In this document: positions 1-5,123 of the stretch, piece by piece | Layout: every line of letters starts with the position of its first letter | Numbering within the stretch: position 1 is the stretch's first letter | Assembly (NCBI GenBank): GCA_025360685.1 | Contig: JANYBR010000031.1 | Span: 1-5,123, forward strand | Direction: 5' to 3' | Origin: Pseudomonadota bacterium | GTDB taxonomy: Bacteria; Pseudomonadota; Alphaproteobacteria; Micropepsales; Micropepsaceae | Length of the DNA: 5,123 nt | Made by a program: the position numbers and the translations under genes | Notes under the pieces: generated by a model | The model's input: only the letters and a program-made list of their open reading frames with translations | The model's database searches: none | Told to the model about the DNA's origin: nothing

Positions 1-740
1 GGCGATGCGCCGGGCGTAGGCCAGCGAGGTGAAGATACTGGCGTTGAAGCATTCATCTCTCAACCGTGCATTAAATGACTCAATGAAGCAGTTGTCCACG
101 GGCTTGCCGGGCCGTATGAAGTCGAGTTTGACGTCATGCTCGAAGGCCCACGCGTCGAGAACCTTCGACTGGAACTAGGTGCCGTTGTCGACCTGCATGA
201 CGCTCGGGTAACCAAAGTGCTTCGCAGCACGCTCGAGAGCCGCGACGACCTTGGCCCCGTTGAGAGAGAGGTCAGCCTCGATGATTGGGCTGTGGCGACT
301 GTAGATATCGACTACGGTCAGCACCCGAAACCGTCGCCCATCCATGAAGCTATCGACCATAAAGTCCATGCTCCAACGTTCGTGCGGACATTGCGGCGGC
401 GGGGCAACGATCCGCAGGTAGCTGGCCAGCTTGCGGCGTCGCTTGGGCCGCATGCGCAAGCTGAGGCCCTCCTCCTCGCAGTACAGGCGCCGCAGACGCT
501 CGCTGCCGATACGCAGGCTTCGCGCTTCAGCATGACCAAAATTCGACGGTAGCCGAACCGCGGTCGCGCCTGAGCGATGGCCCGTATCTTTTGCCGCAAT
601 ACCATGTCGTCCCGCCGTTTGGACTCATATGGGCAGGTCGAGCGACCCAGCCCCAGCAACCGGCGCGCCCTGCGCTCTGCGCGTGCGAATTTGGCCGCGA
701 GTTGCTGGACCACGGCGCGCTTGCTCGTTGCCGTCAGTCT
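1..740 (-). pseudogene. IS3-family transposase OrfB (DDE integrase core), broken by a frameshift and an amber codon; partial
   Basis: Entered by -1 frameshift at about 740, or from a GTG at 713, the frame reads a normal OrfB start: AKFARAERRARRLLGLGRST, then a conserved KIRAIAQARPRFGYRRI stretch. At about 516-518 one base appears to be missing. The family sequence continues in the next frame as LRIGSERLRRLYCEEEG, then RMRPKRRRKLAS. The rve core follows, with the first catalytic Asp in WSMDF (codon 364-366) and the second in QVDNGT (187-189). The next codon but two is TAG at 175-177, where the family has Glu. Past this stop the frame stays open to the window edge (FQSKVLDAWAFEHDVKLD, then IRPGKPVDNCFIESFNARL), with the catalytic Glu at 79-81, giving the D(35)E spacing of the family. 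About 40 C-terminal residues are probably off the left edge. Two independent lesions in an otherwise conserved frame mean recent inactivation. Confidence 0.88.
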
Positions 741-1000
741 TTTTTTGCGAGCACCTCCTGCAGCATCACCTTGTCCAATGTGAGATCGGCGACCAGACGC
801 TTGAGCTTGGCGTTCTCGTCGCGCAATTGCCGGAGTTCACGCAGCTCGTTCGTCAGCAGATGTGCGTACTGTTTCTTCCGAAGGTAATAGGTCTTCTCGC
901 TCACGCCTAGCTTGCGCGTGACTTCGGCTACTGGCGCGCCCGATTCGACTTGACGCAGAGCCGTGCTGATTTGCTCGGCTGAAAAACGGGTTTTCCTCAT
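734..1000 (-). CDS. IS3-family transposase OrfA (DNA-binding subunit)
   Basis: An 88-residue protein, the usual OrfA size. Residues about 7-45 form a helix-turn-helix of the transposase_8 type (FSAEQI near the start, then GAPVAEVTRKLGVSEKTYY). Residues about 52-85 are a heptad-like Leu-rich coiled coil (ELRELRQLRDENAKLKRL, ending in LDKVMLQEVL), which in this family mediates OrfA and OrfAB multimerisation. The ATG at 1000 is supported by an AAGGAG ribosome-binding site at 1008-1013, seven bases upstream. The gene ends in codons GCA AAA AAA GAC TGA, so its last sense codons contain the slippery run used to enter the orfB frame. In IS3 elements OrfA alone binds the ends and tends to repress transposition. 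Here it is intact while orfB is broken, so any surviving activity would be regulatory (inference). Confidence 0.88.
   Translation of the reverse strand: MRKTRFSAEQISTALRQVESGAPVAEVTRKLGVSEKTYYLRKKQYAHLLTNELRELRQLRDENAKLKRLVADLTLDKVMLQEVLAKKD
740..746 (-). promoter_or_regulatory. A7 slippery heptamer for programmed -1 ribosomal frameshifting (OrfA to OrfAB)
   Basis: On the minus strand, seven consecutive A residues lie in phase as A AAA AAA G, with the OrfA stop TGA only three bases further on (736-734). A slip of -1 here continues as AGA CTG ACG GCA and so on into an open frame reading RLTATSKRAVVQQLAAKF, which is the normal N-terminus of the OrfB region. The phase matches the orfB frame exactly. 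Programmed -1 frameshifting at A-rich heptamers is the established way IS3-family elements make the OrfAB transposase. I did not identify a downstream stimulatory hairpin with confidence. Confidence 0.75.
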
Positions 1001-1035
1001 CGCGGTTCTCCTTCATAGAACCGCCGTAGCATCTG

Positions 1036-1058
1036 GCTCTGAAATTATCCTTGGACCA
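1036..1058 (-). repeat. Putative terminal inverted repeat of the IS3-family element (orfA side)
   Basis: Read on the minus strand from 1058 the sequence starts TGGTCCAAGGATAATTTC, about 60 bp upstream of the orfA start. The TG terminus and the distance to orfA fit an IS3-family left end. The partner repeat is outside the window, so neither the exact boundary nor the target duplication can be confirmed. Confidence 0.35.
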
Positions 1059-1174
1059 GTTTTTCGAAGGAAGACCCTTCACCCATCCCGAGCCATTTCC
1101 CAGGAATGATTGGCTCGAAGAAACGGACTCAGGTCACGACGATTTGTACGATCAGTCGCAAAGTCGGCTACCGC

Positions 1175-1208
1175 GACCTTCTGAGAGGAGGTGACAACTC
1201 CGAAGGTC
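1175..1208. repeat. Inverted repeat able to form a two-part hairpin
   Basis: GACCTTC at 1175-1181 is matched perfectly by GAAGGTC at 1202-1208. Inside, GGAG (1187-1190) pairs with CTCC (1198-1201) around the loop GTGACAA, leaving a five-base bulge (TGAGA) on the left. This gives 11 base pairs, and no T-run follows on either strand, so it does not look like an intrinsic terminator. It lies about 500 bp before the SDR gene and about 120 bp outside the presumed IS end. Role unknown. Confidence 0.5.
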
Positions 1209-1638
1209 TGCTCATCGCATCCTCTCAAAGAAAGCCGGCCCTGTGGCGGCACGACGTTCGTAAAGAAGCGGCTGCCACGCCTTGTGCGAATGCCGCGGAG
1301 CGGGCTGTTGAGGGGTCCTTGAGCAGAAACGACGCGTTGCGAAGGTCCATCCAAGGAAGTCCGGCCTGATCGCCTGGCGGCCGTAGTCATAAAGCTTCAT
1401 CACAAGCGGGTTCAATGCAGGGTCTAATGTCTCAACTGGTGAACCGCATCTCGAGACGCTCATCCTACGACGCAGCATGCTCTCCACGAGCTTTCGCAGG
1501 TGCAGGATCATCGCAGCCTGCGTATCTGACGCCTTCATCGTCGTGATCCTGCTGCGCTTTCGCCGCCTCATTGCCTTCCTCCCAAGTGTGTCGTACGGAG
1601 TTCCCGAGGTACCATGGTGGTCATAGAGAGGTCTTCTA

Positions 1639-1680
1639 ATTGCGTGTGCGCAGCGGGTGGACCGCTGATCGCCACACAAT
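1639..1680. promoter_or_regulatory. Imperfect dyad upstream of the SDR gene, candidate operator or leader hairpin
   Basis: The core is AGCGG (1652-1656), loop GTGGA, CCGCT (1662-1666). It is flanked by an outer pair: ATTG plus TGTG on the left (1639-1648, with CG inserted) against CACACAAT on the right (1673-1680). The dyad ends 28 bp before the SDR start codon. That position suits a repressor or activator site, or a hairpin in the 5' leader. No -35/-10 pair stands out with confidence and the binding protein is unknown. Confidence 0.4.
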
Positions 1681-1708
1681 GTCATAAACAACGCCGGGAA
1701 ATTTATAG

Positions 1709-2476
1709 ATGGACAATCTTAGAGGTAAAGTCGCGGTTGTTACCGGAGCGTCTCAGGGGATTGGGCGCGCAATCGCAGAGCGGCTTGCGCGCGATGGTGC
1801 AACGGTTGCCGTCAACTTCATCGCCGACCGCGACAAGGCCGACGATGTCGTTCAGTCGATCACATCGGCGGGTGGCAAAGCGGTCGCAATCGAGGGGGAT
1901 GTCCGCAACTCCAAATCAGTCCGCGACGTTTTTGCAAGCTTGGAAAAGCAGGTTGGCCAACCAGATATCGTTGTCGCGAATGCCGGTGTAAACATGAACA
2001 AGCTTGTCGTAGATACGACAGATGAAGACTTCGAGCATATTTTTTCAGTAAACGCGCGTGGCACGTTTTTCGTTTTGCGCGAGGCGGCGCGGCGCGTCCG
2101 TGACGGCGGAAGGATCATCGCGATTTCAACCAACTTTACGATTCAGCCAAGATCGGGAATTGCGCTTTACGCCGCGAGCAAAGCCGCTGTAGAGCAGTTC
2201 GTGAAAATTCTCGCGCGGGAGCTTGGTGCACGAAGGATATCGGTCAACGCCGTTGCGCCAGGCCCGACAGACACCAGCATGGTATCGAAGCAATCTCGCG
2301 ATACTGCACCGGCCGCCACGCCTTTCGGTCGCCTGGGTAAGCCTGACGACATCGCCAACGCAGTGGCGTTGCTCGCATCCACCGACGCGGCGTGGATAAA
2401 CGGACAAATTCTCGGTGCAGATGGCGGCGCTTGGCTTGGCTGGTCCGCGCTTGACCGCACGGCGGGTTCAAGGTGA
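1709..2476 (+). CDS. Classical short-chain dehydrogenase/reductase (SDR), NAD(P)-dependent oxidoreductase
   Basis: A 255-residue cytosolic Rossmann-fold enzyme of normal classical-SDR length. The dinucleotide-binding motif TGASQGIG is at residues 12-19, the acidic residue of the adenine pocket at D64 (GDV), the NAG motif at 91-93 (VANAG), the structural/catalytic Asn at 115 (FSVNARG), and the active-site YAASK at 154-158. The usual PG motif follows (NAVAPGPTDTS), with the C-terminal NGQILGADGG typical of FabG-like and glucose-dehydrogenase-like SDRs. At the position 13 before the catalytic Tyr, where Ser is usual, there is Thr141 (preceded by Ser140). An IST signature also occurs in a large clade of SDRs, so activity is likely retained. 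Asn36 rather than an acidic residue at the end of the second strand suggests NADP(H) preference (inference). About 14 residues extend past the usual end. Only a weak GGGAA lies upstream of the ATG, so translation may be modest. The substrate is unknown; it faces the RidA/MBL operon tail to tail. Confidence 0.93.
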   Translation: MDNLRGKVAVVTGASQGIGRAIAERLARDGATVAVNFIADRDKADDVVQSITSAGGKAVAIEGDVRNSKSVRDVFASLEKQVGQPDIVVANAGVNMNKLVVDTTDEDFEHIFSVNARGTFFVLREAARRVRDGGRIIAISTNFTIQPRSGIALYAASKAAVEQFVKILARELGARRISVNAVAPGPTDTSMVSKQSRDTAPAATPFGRLGKPDDIANAVALLASTDAAWINGQILGADGGAWLGWSALDRTAGSR

Positions 2477-2540
2477 CGTCCGATCGGAGCTTTGTGCAGA
2501 CGGTCTGAGGCTCGGTCGTTTGATCAGGTTGGCCCGCGAC

Positions 2541-2621
2541 CTCGCTTGGTGCGAGATGCAACTTCTAATGAATGCGGCGGCAGCTCTATCGTTGAGCTAT
2601 CAACAAGCCCCGCCCAGCGGG
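2541..2621. repeat. Three consecutive short hairpins downstream of the SDR gene
   Basis: CTCGC/GCGAG with loop TTGGT at 2541-2555, AGCTC/GAGCT with a seven-base loop at 2582-2598, and CCCGC/GCGGG with loop CCA at 2609-2621. All three have perfect five-base-pair stems within 81 bp, starting 65 bp after the SDR stop. They could stabilise or end the SDR transcript. No T-run follows, so they do not meet intrinsic-terminator criteria, and five-bp stems arise fairly often by chance in GC-rich DNA. Confidence 0.3.
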
Positions 2622-2836
2622 TGTTCGCAACGTTGCCGAGCGGTTACATATTAATGGTCATTGTTGACGGCCAGAATATTCCATTAAAGATAACCGTGGC
2701 AGGATGTGGGTGTCGTGATTCAGGTGCAGGCAGCCGGTCTGGGATTCAAATGTGCAGCCGCACAAAAACAGGAGACGGCCGGCGGAGCGGCGATGCTTCA
2801 TTCCAAAAGCTTCATTGAACAGACATTTTCGGCTTA

Positions 2837-2856
2837 CGCGCGTCGTCTTTCGCGCG
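2837..2856 (-). terminator. Possible terminator hairpin after the MBL gene
   Basis: Downstream of the MBL stop codon, on the minus strand, CGCGCG (2856-2851) and CGCGCG (2842-2837) flank an eight-base loop. This makes a six-bp all-GC stem, 15 bp past the stop. It is followed by TAAGCCG rather than a run of T, so it is at best a weak or factor-assisted terminator. Position is the main argument. Confidence 0.3.
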
Positions 2857-2871
2857 CGCGGTAACGTCTGA

Positions 2872-3762
2872 TCAACGATGGGTACGCGTGAAATCCATCT
2901 CAAATCCGGAAGTGACGGAGCGGATGTGCGCGACGTAGGGAATCCCGAAATGTATGGGCATCAGCAGGGCGTCGGTTTCCGCACAATGCGAGAGAACGTC
3001 GCGCCGCGTTTGAGCGGCTTGCCCCGGGTTCGAGCAGAATACAGAGTTCCAGTGGGGAAGGACGATCTGCAATGGACTATGAAGGACGTCGCCGCAGAAC
3101 ACCGCGCTTTGGTCCTGCGACTTCAGATCGATACGGACATGACCCGGTGTGTGGCCCGGCGCCGGCAGCACAGTCAAGCAGTCGTCGAGGCCGTAGGTGT
3201 CTTCGAACAAGACCGCTCTACCGGTCTCCACCACGGGCAGAACACTATCGTTATAGACATTCTTGAGCGCCTGTTGCGTCGCTTCTTCTTTGGCCATGTC
3301 ACACCAGAAGTCATGCTCTTGGCGTGAGAAGATGTATTTCGCATTGGGGAAGGTCGGAACCCAGCGGCCGCTGGCCAGTCGCGTGTTCCACCCAACGTGG
3401 TCGACATGGAGGTGCGTGCACATCACATAGTCGATGTCTTCCGGCGTGGCTCCCGACGCCTTGAGACGATCGAGATATGCCGTGTTCAGCATGTCGTATC
3501 GCGCCATTCCGGGTCGCGGCTTGTGATTTCCGCTGCAGCAGTCGATCAATACCAGATGTCGGCCGGTTCGCACCAGCCAAGAGTGGACGCTGGTCACGAG
3601 CTTGCCGCTTCCCGGATCGTAGAAGTTTGGCGCGAGCCAATGCTCGTGGCGCTTAAATTCTTCTTCCGAGTACTCGCGGAAAAAGTCCTTCGCAGGGGCT
3701 GCTGGTCCGAGCATTTCCTCGACGCGATGAACCCGCACGTCACCAATGGTGAATTCGTTCAC
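2872..3762 (-). CDS. Metallo-beta-lactamase-fold hydrolase (lactonase/glyoxalase II-like), substrate unknown
   Basis: A 296-residue soluble protein with the full metal-ligand set of a binuclear (usually zinc) MBL hydrolase. The HxHxDH motif is THLHVDHVGW (H117, H119, D121, H122), followed by H204 in APGHTPGH, the bridging Asp D225 in FCGDVLHS, and H271 in MPIHFG. The order and spacing resemble AHL-lactonase and parathion-hydrolase-like members more than class B beta-lactamases, but they do not identify the substrate. The LIDCCSGNHKPRPG segment (72-85) and HVDHVGWNTRLASGRWVPTFPNAKY mark a widespread uncharacterised subfamily. There is no signal peptide, so it is probably cytosolic. The start is GTG at 3762, supported by AGGAG seven bases upstream (3770-3774). 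The stop of the triple-RidA gene lies 38 bp upstream on the same strand, so the two are probably one operon. Within a catabolic cluster it could open a lactone, ester or amide product (inference). Confidence 0.92.
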   Translation of the reverse strand: MNEFTIGDVRVHRVEEMLGPAAPAKDFFREYSEEEFKRHEHWLAPNFYDPGSGKLVTSVHSWLVRTGRHLVLIDCCSGNHKPRPGMARYDMLNTAYLDRLKASGATPEDIDYVMCTHLHVDHVGWNTRLASGRWVPTFPNAKYIFSRQEHDFWCDMAKEEATQQALKNVYNDSVLPVVETGRAVLFEDTYGLDDCLTVLPAPGHTPGHVRIDLKSQDQSAVFCGDVLHSPLQIVLPHWNSVFCSNPGQAAQTRRDVLSHCAETDALLMPIHFGIPYVAHIRSVTSGFEMDFTRTHR

Positions 3763-3800
3763 TTAAATGCTCCTGATGGCGTGATGACCAAGCAAATGGC

Positions 3801-5075
3801 TCATCGAGCAACGCATGTCGGATTAATTTCGACGATCGGGCCGGGGTACATGAGCGCGGTGGCCGGGACCAAGCAAAGCGTTGGAGTCTGGTCAGGATTT
3901 GGGAAGTACTCGCGCCAGACTCGGATAAACCCCCGATAGTTCCGCTGCACGTCGAGAAGAAACACACGGACATGGTGGCAGTGCGCCCAGTCCGTCTCAT
4001 TGGCTTCCATCTGCTCCCTCAACAGCTCCATGGTGCAGCGGGTCTGCACTTCGATGTCAGACAGGTGATAGGGCAGCCCGGCTGGAGCGGCCACGACCCC
4101 CATAAAATCGGGCGATGAAAAATTCCCGGCAAAGAAACGCCACTGACCGGCCTTGATCGTCGGCGTGAAATTGACCTTTTTGGACGGATGCCAATTTATG
4201 CCTTTGCGCGAACCTTCCTTGGTGTGGTTCTCGTCGGGGACGAGCACGGTAAGGCTGGCAACAAAGTGGGCGCCGGGGACGATAAGGCCTTTGACGCCTA
4301 TCGAGGAGCGGGGCGGAGGCATCGGCATATAGCGGATACCGACCTTGTCGACGTCGTGAAAGGTCAGGAGGTCCGGCTCGTAAAGGCGCTTTTCCACTGC
4401 GCTCGCAAGCGAAGTCCCGGCCGTCGCAAGCACGCGATCAAGCCTCGTGTAAACATATTCGGCCTGCATCTCGGCATCGTTTCCATAGTTCGGATACGCC
4501 GGCAGCTTACCGACCGCGAGGCCCGATTTAAAATCGCTCGCCGTAAACGCAGAGCAGAACACGAAGTGGCCTGCGTGTACCGCCGCTGACGCCCATTCGG
4601 CCTCCAGCGGGTCGGGGCCGGACGGATCACGAAGCACTTGCCGTTTGAAGGTTGAATCTCCGGCAAGCGCAACGACGTCGAGATTCAATCTCACGTGCGG
4701 GATGGGAAAGCACTGGCCGACTTCCATCGTAGCGCGCGCCGGCGGGTCGATCGGAAAATATTCGCGCCACACCAGCTTGAACTCGTAGAAATCCGACGCA
4801 TCTGCCAAATGCACGTCGGCTTTCAGCACCCTGTCGAGCGAGCTTTGTTGCGCCTCGAGGATGCGTTTCAACGATTCGAGACAATGCCGGGTCTGAGCCG
4901 AAATAAGTGGTGGGCCCACCGCGCCCAAGCGCTCGTCGACGGTAATGGCGTGGCCGCACTCGTCGACCGGGTAAATTGAGGACGTATAGATAAAGTCCCC
5001 GACCCGCACTGATTCAGGAATAGGCGCCGCATACGTCCGTCCGAGCCTGTGCAACTTCAGTTTCACCGACATCAT
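3801..5075 (-). CDS. Triple-domain RidA/YjgF-family protein (three tandem RidA-like domains in one chain)
   Basis: A 424-residue protein, three times the usual ~130-residue RidA length. Three repeats are visible, each with the RidA entry strand after a Gly turn: GDFIYTSSIYP (from residue 26), GHFVFCSAFTA (from 169) and GQWRFFAGNFS (from 310). Each also has the central helix and a C-terminal strand. Domains 1 and 3 share the identical string VWREYFP (102-108 and 386-392). The active-site Arg is kept in domain 1 (R114 in PPARATMEV) and domain 2 (R256 in PPPRSSIGV), but Thr399 stands at that position in domain 3. The acidic residue of the last strand is Asp133 in domain 1, apparently absent in domain 2, and represented by the nearby Glu416/Asn418 in domain 3. 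Single-domain RidA proteins form trimers with active sites between subunits and hydrolyse enamines/imines. This chain may fold as a pseudo-trimer (inference). GGAG at 5082-5085 best fits ATG 5075; ATG 5072 and TTG 5078 are alternatives. First gene of a leftward operon with the MBL hydrolase. Confidence 0.88.
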   Translation of the reverse strand: MMSVKLKLHRLGRTYAAPIPESVRVGDFIYTSSIYPVDECGHAITVDERLGAVGPPLISAQTRHCLESLKRILEAQQSSLDRVLKADVHLADASDFYEFKLVWREYFPIDPPARATMEVGQCFPIPHVRLNLDVVALAGDSTFKRQVLRDPSGPDPLEAEWASAAVHAGHFVFCSAFTASDFKSGLAVGKLPAYPNYGNDAEMQAEYVYTRLDRVLATAGTSLASAVEKRLYEPDLLTFHDVDKVGIRYMPMPPPRSSIGVKGLIVPGAHFVASLTVLVPDENHTKEGSRKGINWHPSKKVNFTPTIKAGQWRFFAGNFSSPDFMGVVAAPAGLPYHLSDIEVQTRCTMELLREQMEANETDWAHCHHVRVFLLDVQRNYRGFIRVWREYFPNPDQTPTLCLVPATALMYPGPIVEINPTCVAR

Positions 5076-5084
5076 CAATGTCTC

Positions 5085-5108
5085 CGCTGTTATCAGCGTT
5101 TACAACGC
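5085..5108. promoter_or_regulatory. Two overlapping dyads in the leader of the RidA-MBL operon, candidate operator
   Basis: CGCTG/CAGCG with a four-base spacer TTAT spans 5085-5098, and GCGTT/AACGC with spacer TAC spans 5096-5108. Both have perfect five-base arms, and they share the bases 5096-5098. The first dyad touches the GGAG ribosome-binding site of the RidA gene (5082-5085). Depending on where transcription starts, the pair could be a regulator site or an RNA hairpin masking the ribosome-binding site. The promoter itself is at or beyond the window edge. I cannot name the regulator. Confidence 0.4.
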
Positions 5109-5123
5109 GTACATGAAATATCG

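Larger units (their letters stand above)
1..1058 (-). mobile_element. IS3-family insertion sequence, orfA-side portion, running off the left edge
   Basis: Two consecutive leftward reading frames have the standard IS3-family arrangement: a small OrfA with a helix-turn-helix and a leucine-rich coiled coil, then an OrfB integrase core with a DDE triad, in the -1 frame relative to OrfA. OrfA resembles the IS407-like branch, but I cannot assign a named element. The right boundary is inferred: read on the minus strand, the sequence from about 1058 begins TGGTCCAAGG, which has the TG start and position expected of an IS3-family terminus about 60 bp before orfA. The other end, and so the terminal repeat partner and target duplication, lie beyond position 1. 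The orfB part carries a frameshift and a nonsense codon, so this copy appears inactive by itself. It could be moved only by transposase from an intact relative. Confidence 0.85.
1059..1708. other. 650-bp region without a recognisable gene, between the IS and the SDR gene
   Basis: Open frames exist here on both strands. The longest is about 159 codons on the minus strand (1212-1691), with another of 103 codons (1079-1390, minus), but their conceptual products are Arg-rich, overlap one another in different frames and show no motif I recognise. No convincing ribosome-binding site plus start combination supports any of them. No tRNA, riboswitch or repeat array is apparent. The region does contain two inverted repeats (1175-1208 and 1639-1680, listed separately). 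It probably combines decayed DNA left by IS activity with the regulatory region of the SDR gene. A diverged remnant of a gene cannot be excluded. Confidence 0.5.
2477..2871. other. Convergent intergenic region without a recognisable gene
   Basis: About 395 bp between the 3' ends of the rightward SDR gene and the leftward MBL gene. Small open frames are present on both strands but give no recognisable protein and look like chance frames. The region holds four short perfect inverted repeats (2541-2555, 2582-2598, 2609-2621, 2837-2856). None is followed by a good U-tract on the relevant strand, so rho-independent termination is not clearly shown. The sequence around 2645-2700 is locally AT-richer than the flanks. 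I see no tRNA or repeat array. Confidence 0.5.

Noticed and set aside
136..552. Plus-strand open frame of 138 codons within the IS
   Set aside because: It lies antisense to conserved OrfB sequence, which explains its length and composition; no motif of its own.
1212..1691. Open frame of 159 codons on the minus strand between the IS and the SDR gene
   Set aside because: Arg-rich product without a recognisable motif, no good ribosome-binding site, and overlap with other open frames of similar length; likely a chance frame in GC-rich DNA, though a decayed gene is not excluded.
2492..2818. Plus-strand open frame of 108 codons downstream of the SDR gene
   Set aside because: No recognisable domain, low-complexity basic product, start overlapping other chance frames; no coding signal.
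2837..2860. Alternating CG run as a Z-DNA or simple-repeat element
   Set aside because: The CGCGCG tracts are only 6-10 bp long and common in GC-rich DNA; better described as the arms of a short hairpin.
2872..3762. Calling the MBL-fold protein an AHL lactonase or a beta-lactamase
   Set aside because: The metal ligands are shared by many MBL-fold hydrolases and no substrate-specific signature is visible; there is no signal peptide as expected of a periplasmic beta-lactamase.
3397..3939. Plus-strand open frame of 180 codons antisense to the MBL gene and the RidA 3' end
   Set aside because: The minus strand here encodes two proteins with clear family motifs; this frame is their shadow.
1..5123. 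CRISPR array, tRNA, rRNA or riboswitch
   Set aside because: No regularly spaced direct repeats, cloverleaf or known aptamer consensus was seen on either strand by reading.

Overview
The window looks like an accessory stretch of a GC-rich proteobacterial genome. A rhizobial or other alphaproteobacterial host (or a beta-proteobacterium) is my guess from base composition, codon choice and the style of the IS3-family element; no marker gene settles it. It holds a decayed insertion sequence, a long gap without recognisable genes, one rightward oxidoreductase gene, and a leftward two-gene operon that converges on it.

Layout. Positions 1 to about 1058 carry the orfA side of an IS3-family insertion sequence on the minus strand, running off the left edge. 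OrfA is intact and ends in an A7 slippery site for making the OrfAB transposase. The orfB frame is broken twice: a one-base deletion near 517 and an amber stop at 175-177, directly after the second catalytic Asp. This copy therefore cannot make its own transposase, unless the lesions are sequencing errors. Positions 1059-1708 hold no gene I can recognise, but contain two clear inverted repeats; the second ends 28 bp before the next gene and is a candidate operator.

Positions 1709-2476 (+) encode a complete classical short-chain dehydrogenase/reductase. Positions 2477-2871 are a convergent intergenic region with several short hairpins. On the minus strand, a 424-residue protein made of three tandem RidA/YjgF-like domains (3801-5075) is followed 38 bp later by a 296-residue metallo-beta-lactamase-fold hydrolase (2872-3762). 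The two are very probably co-transcribed leftward from a promoter near or beyond the right edge, where two overlapping dyads cover the leader.

How they might work together. RidA-type deaminases, MBL-fold hydrolases and SDR oxidoreductases often occur together in small-molecule catabolic clusters, where enamine/imine deamination, ring or ester hydrolysis and carbonyl/alcohol redox steps follow one another. That is an inference from families only; no substrate can be read from this window. The most distinctive object is the triple RidA fusion: the two N-terminal domains keep the hallmark active-site Arg and the third has lost it.
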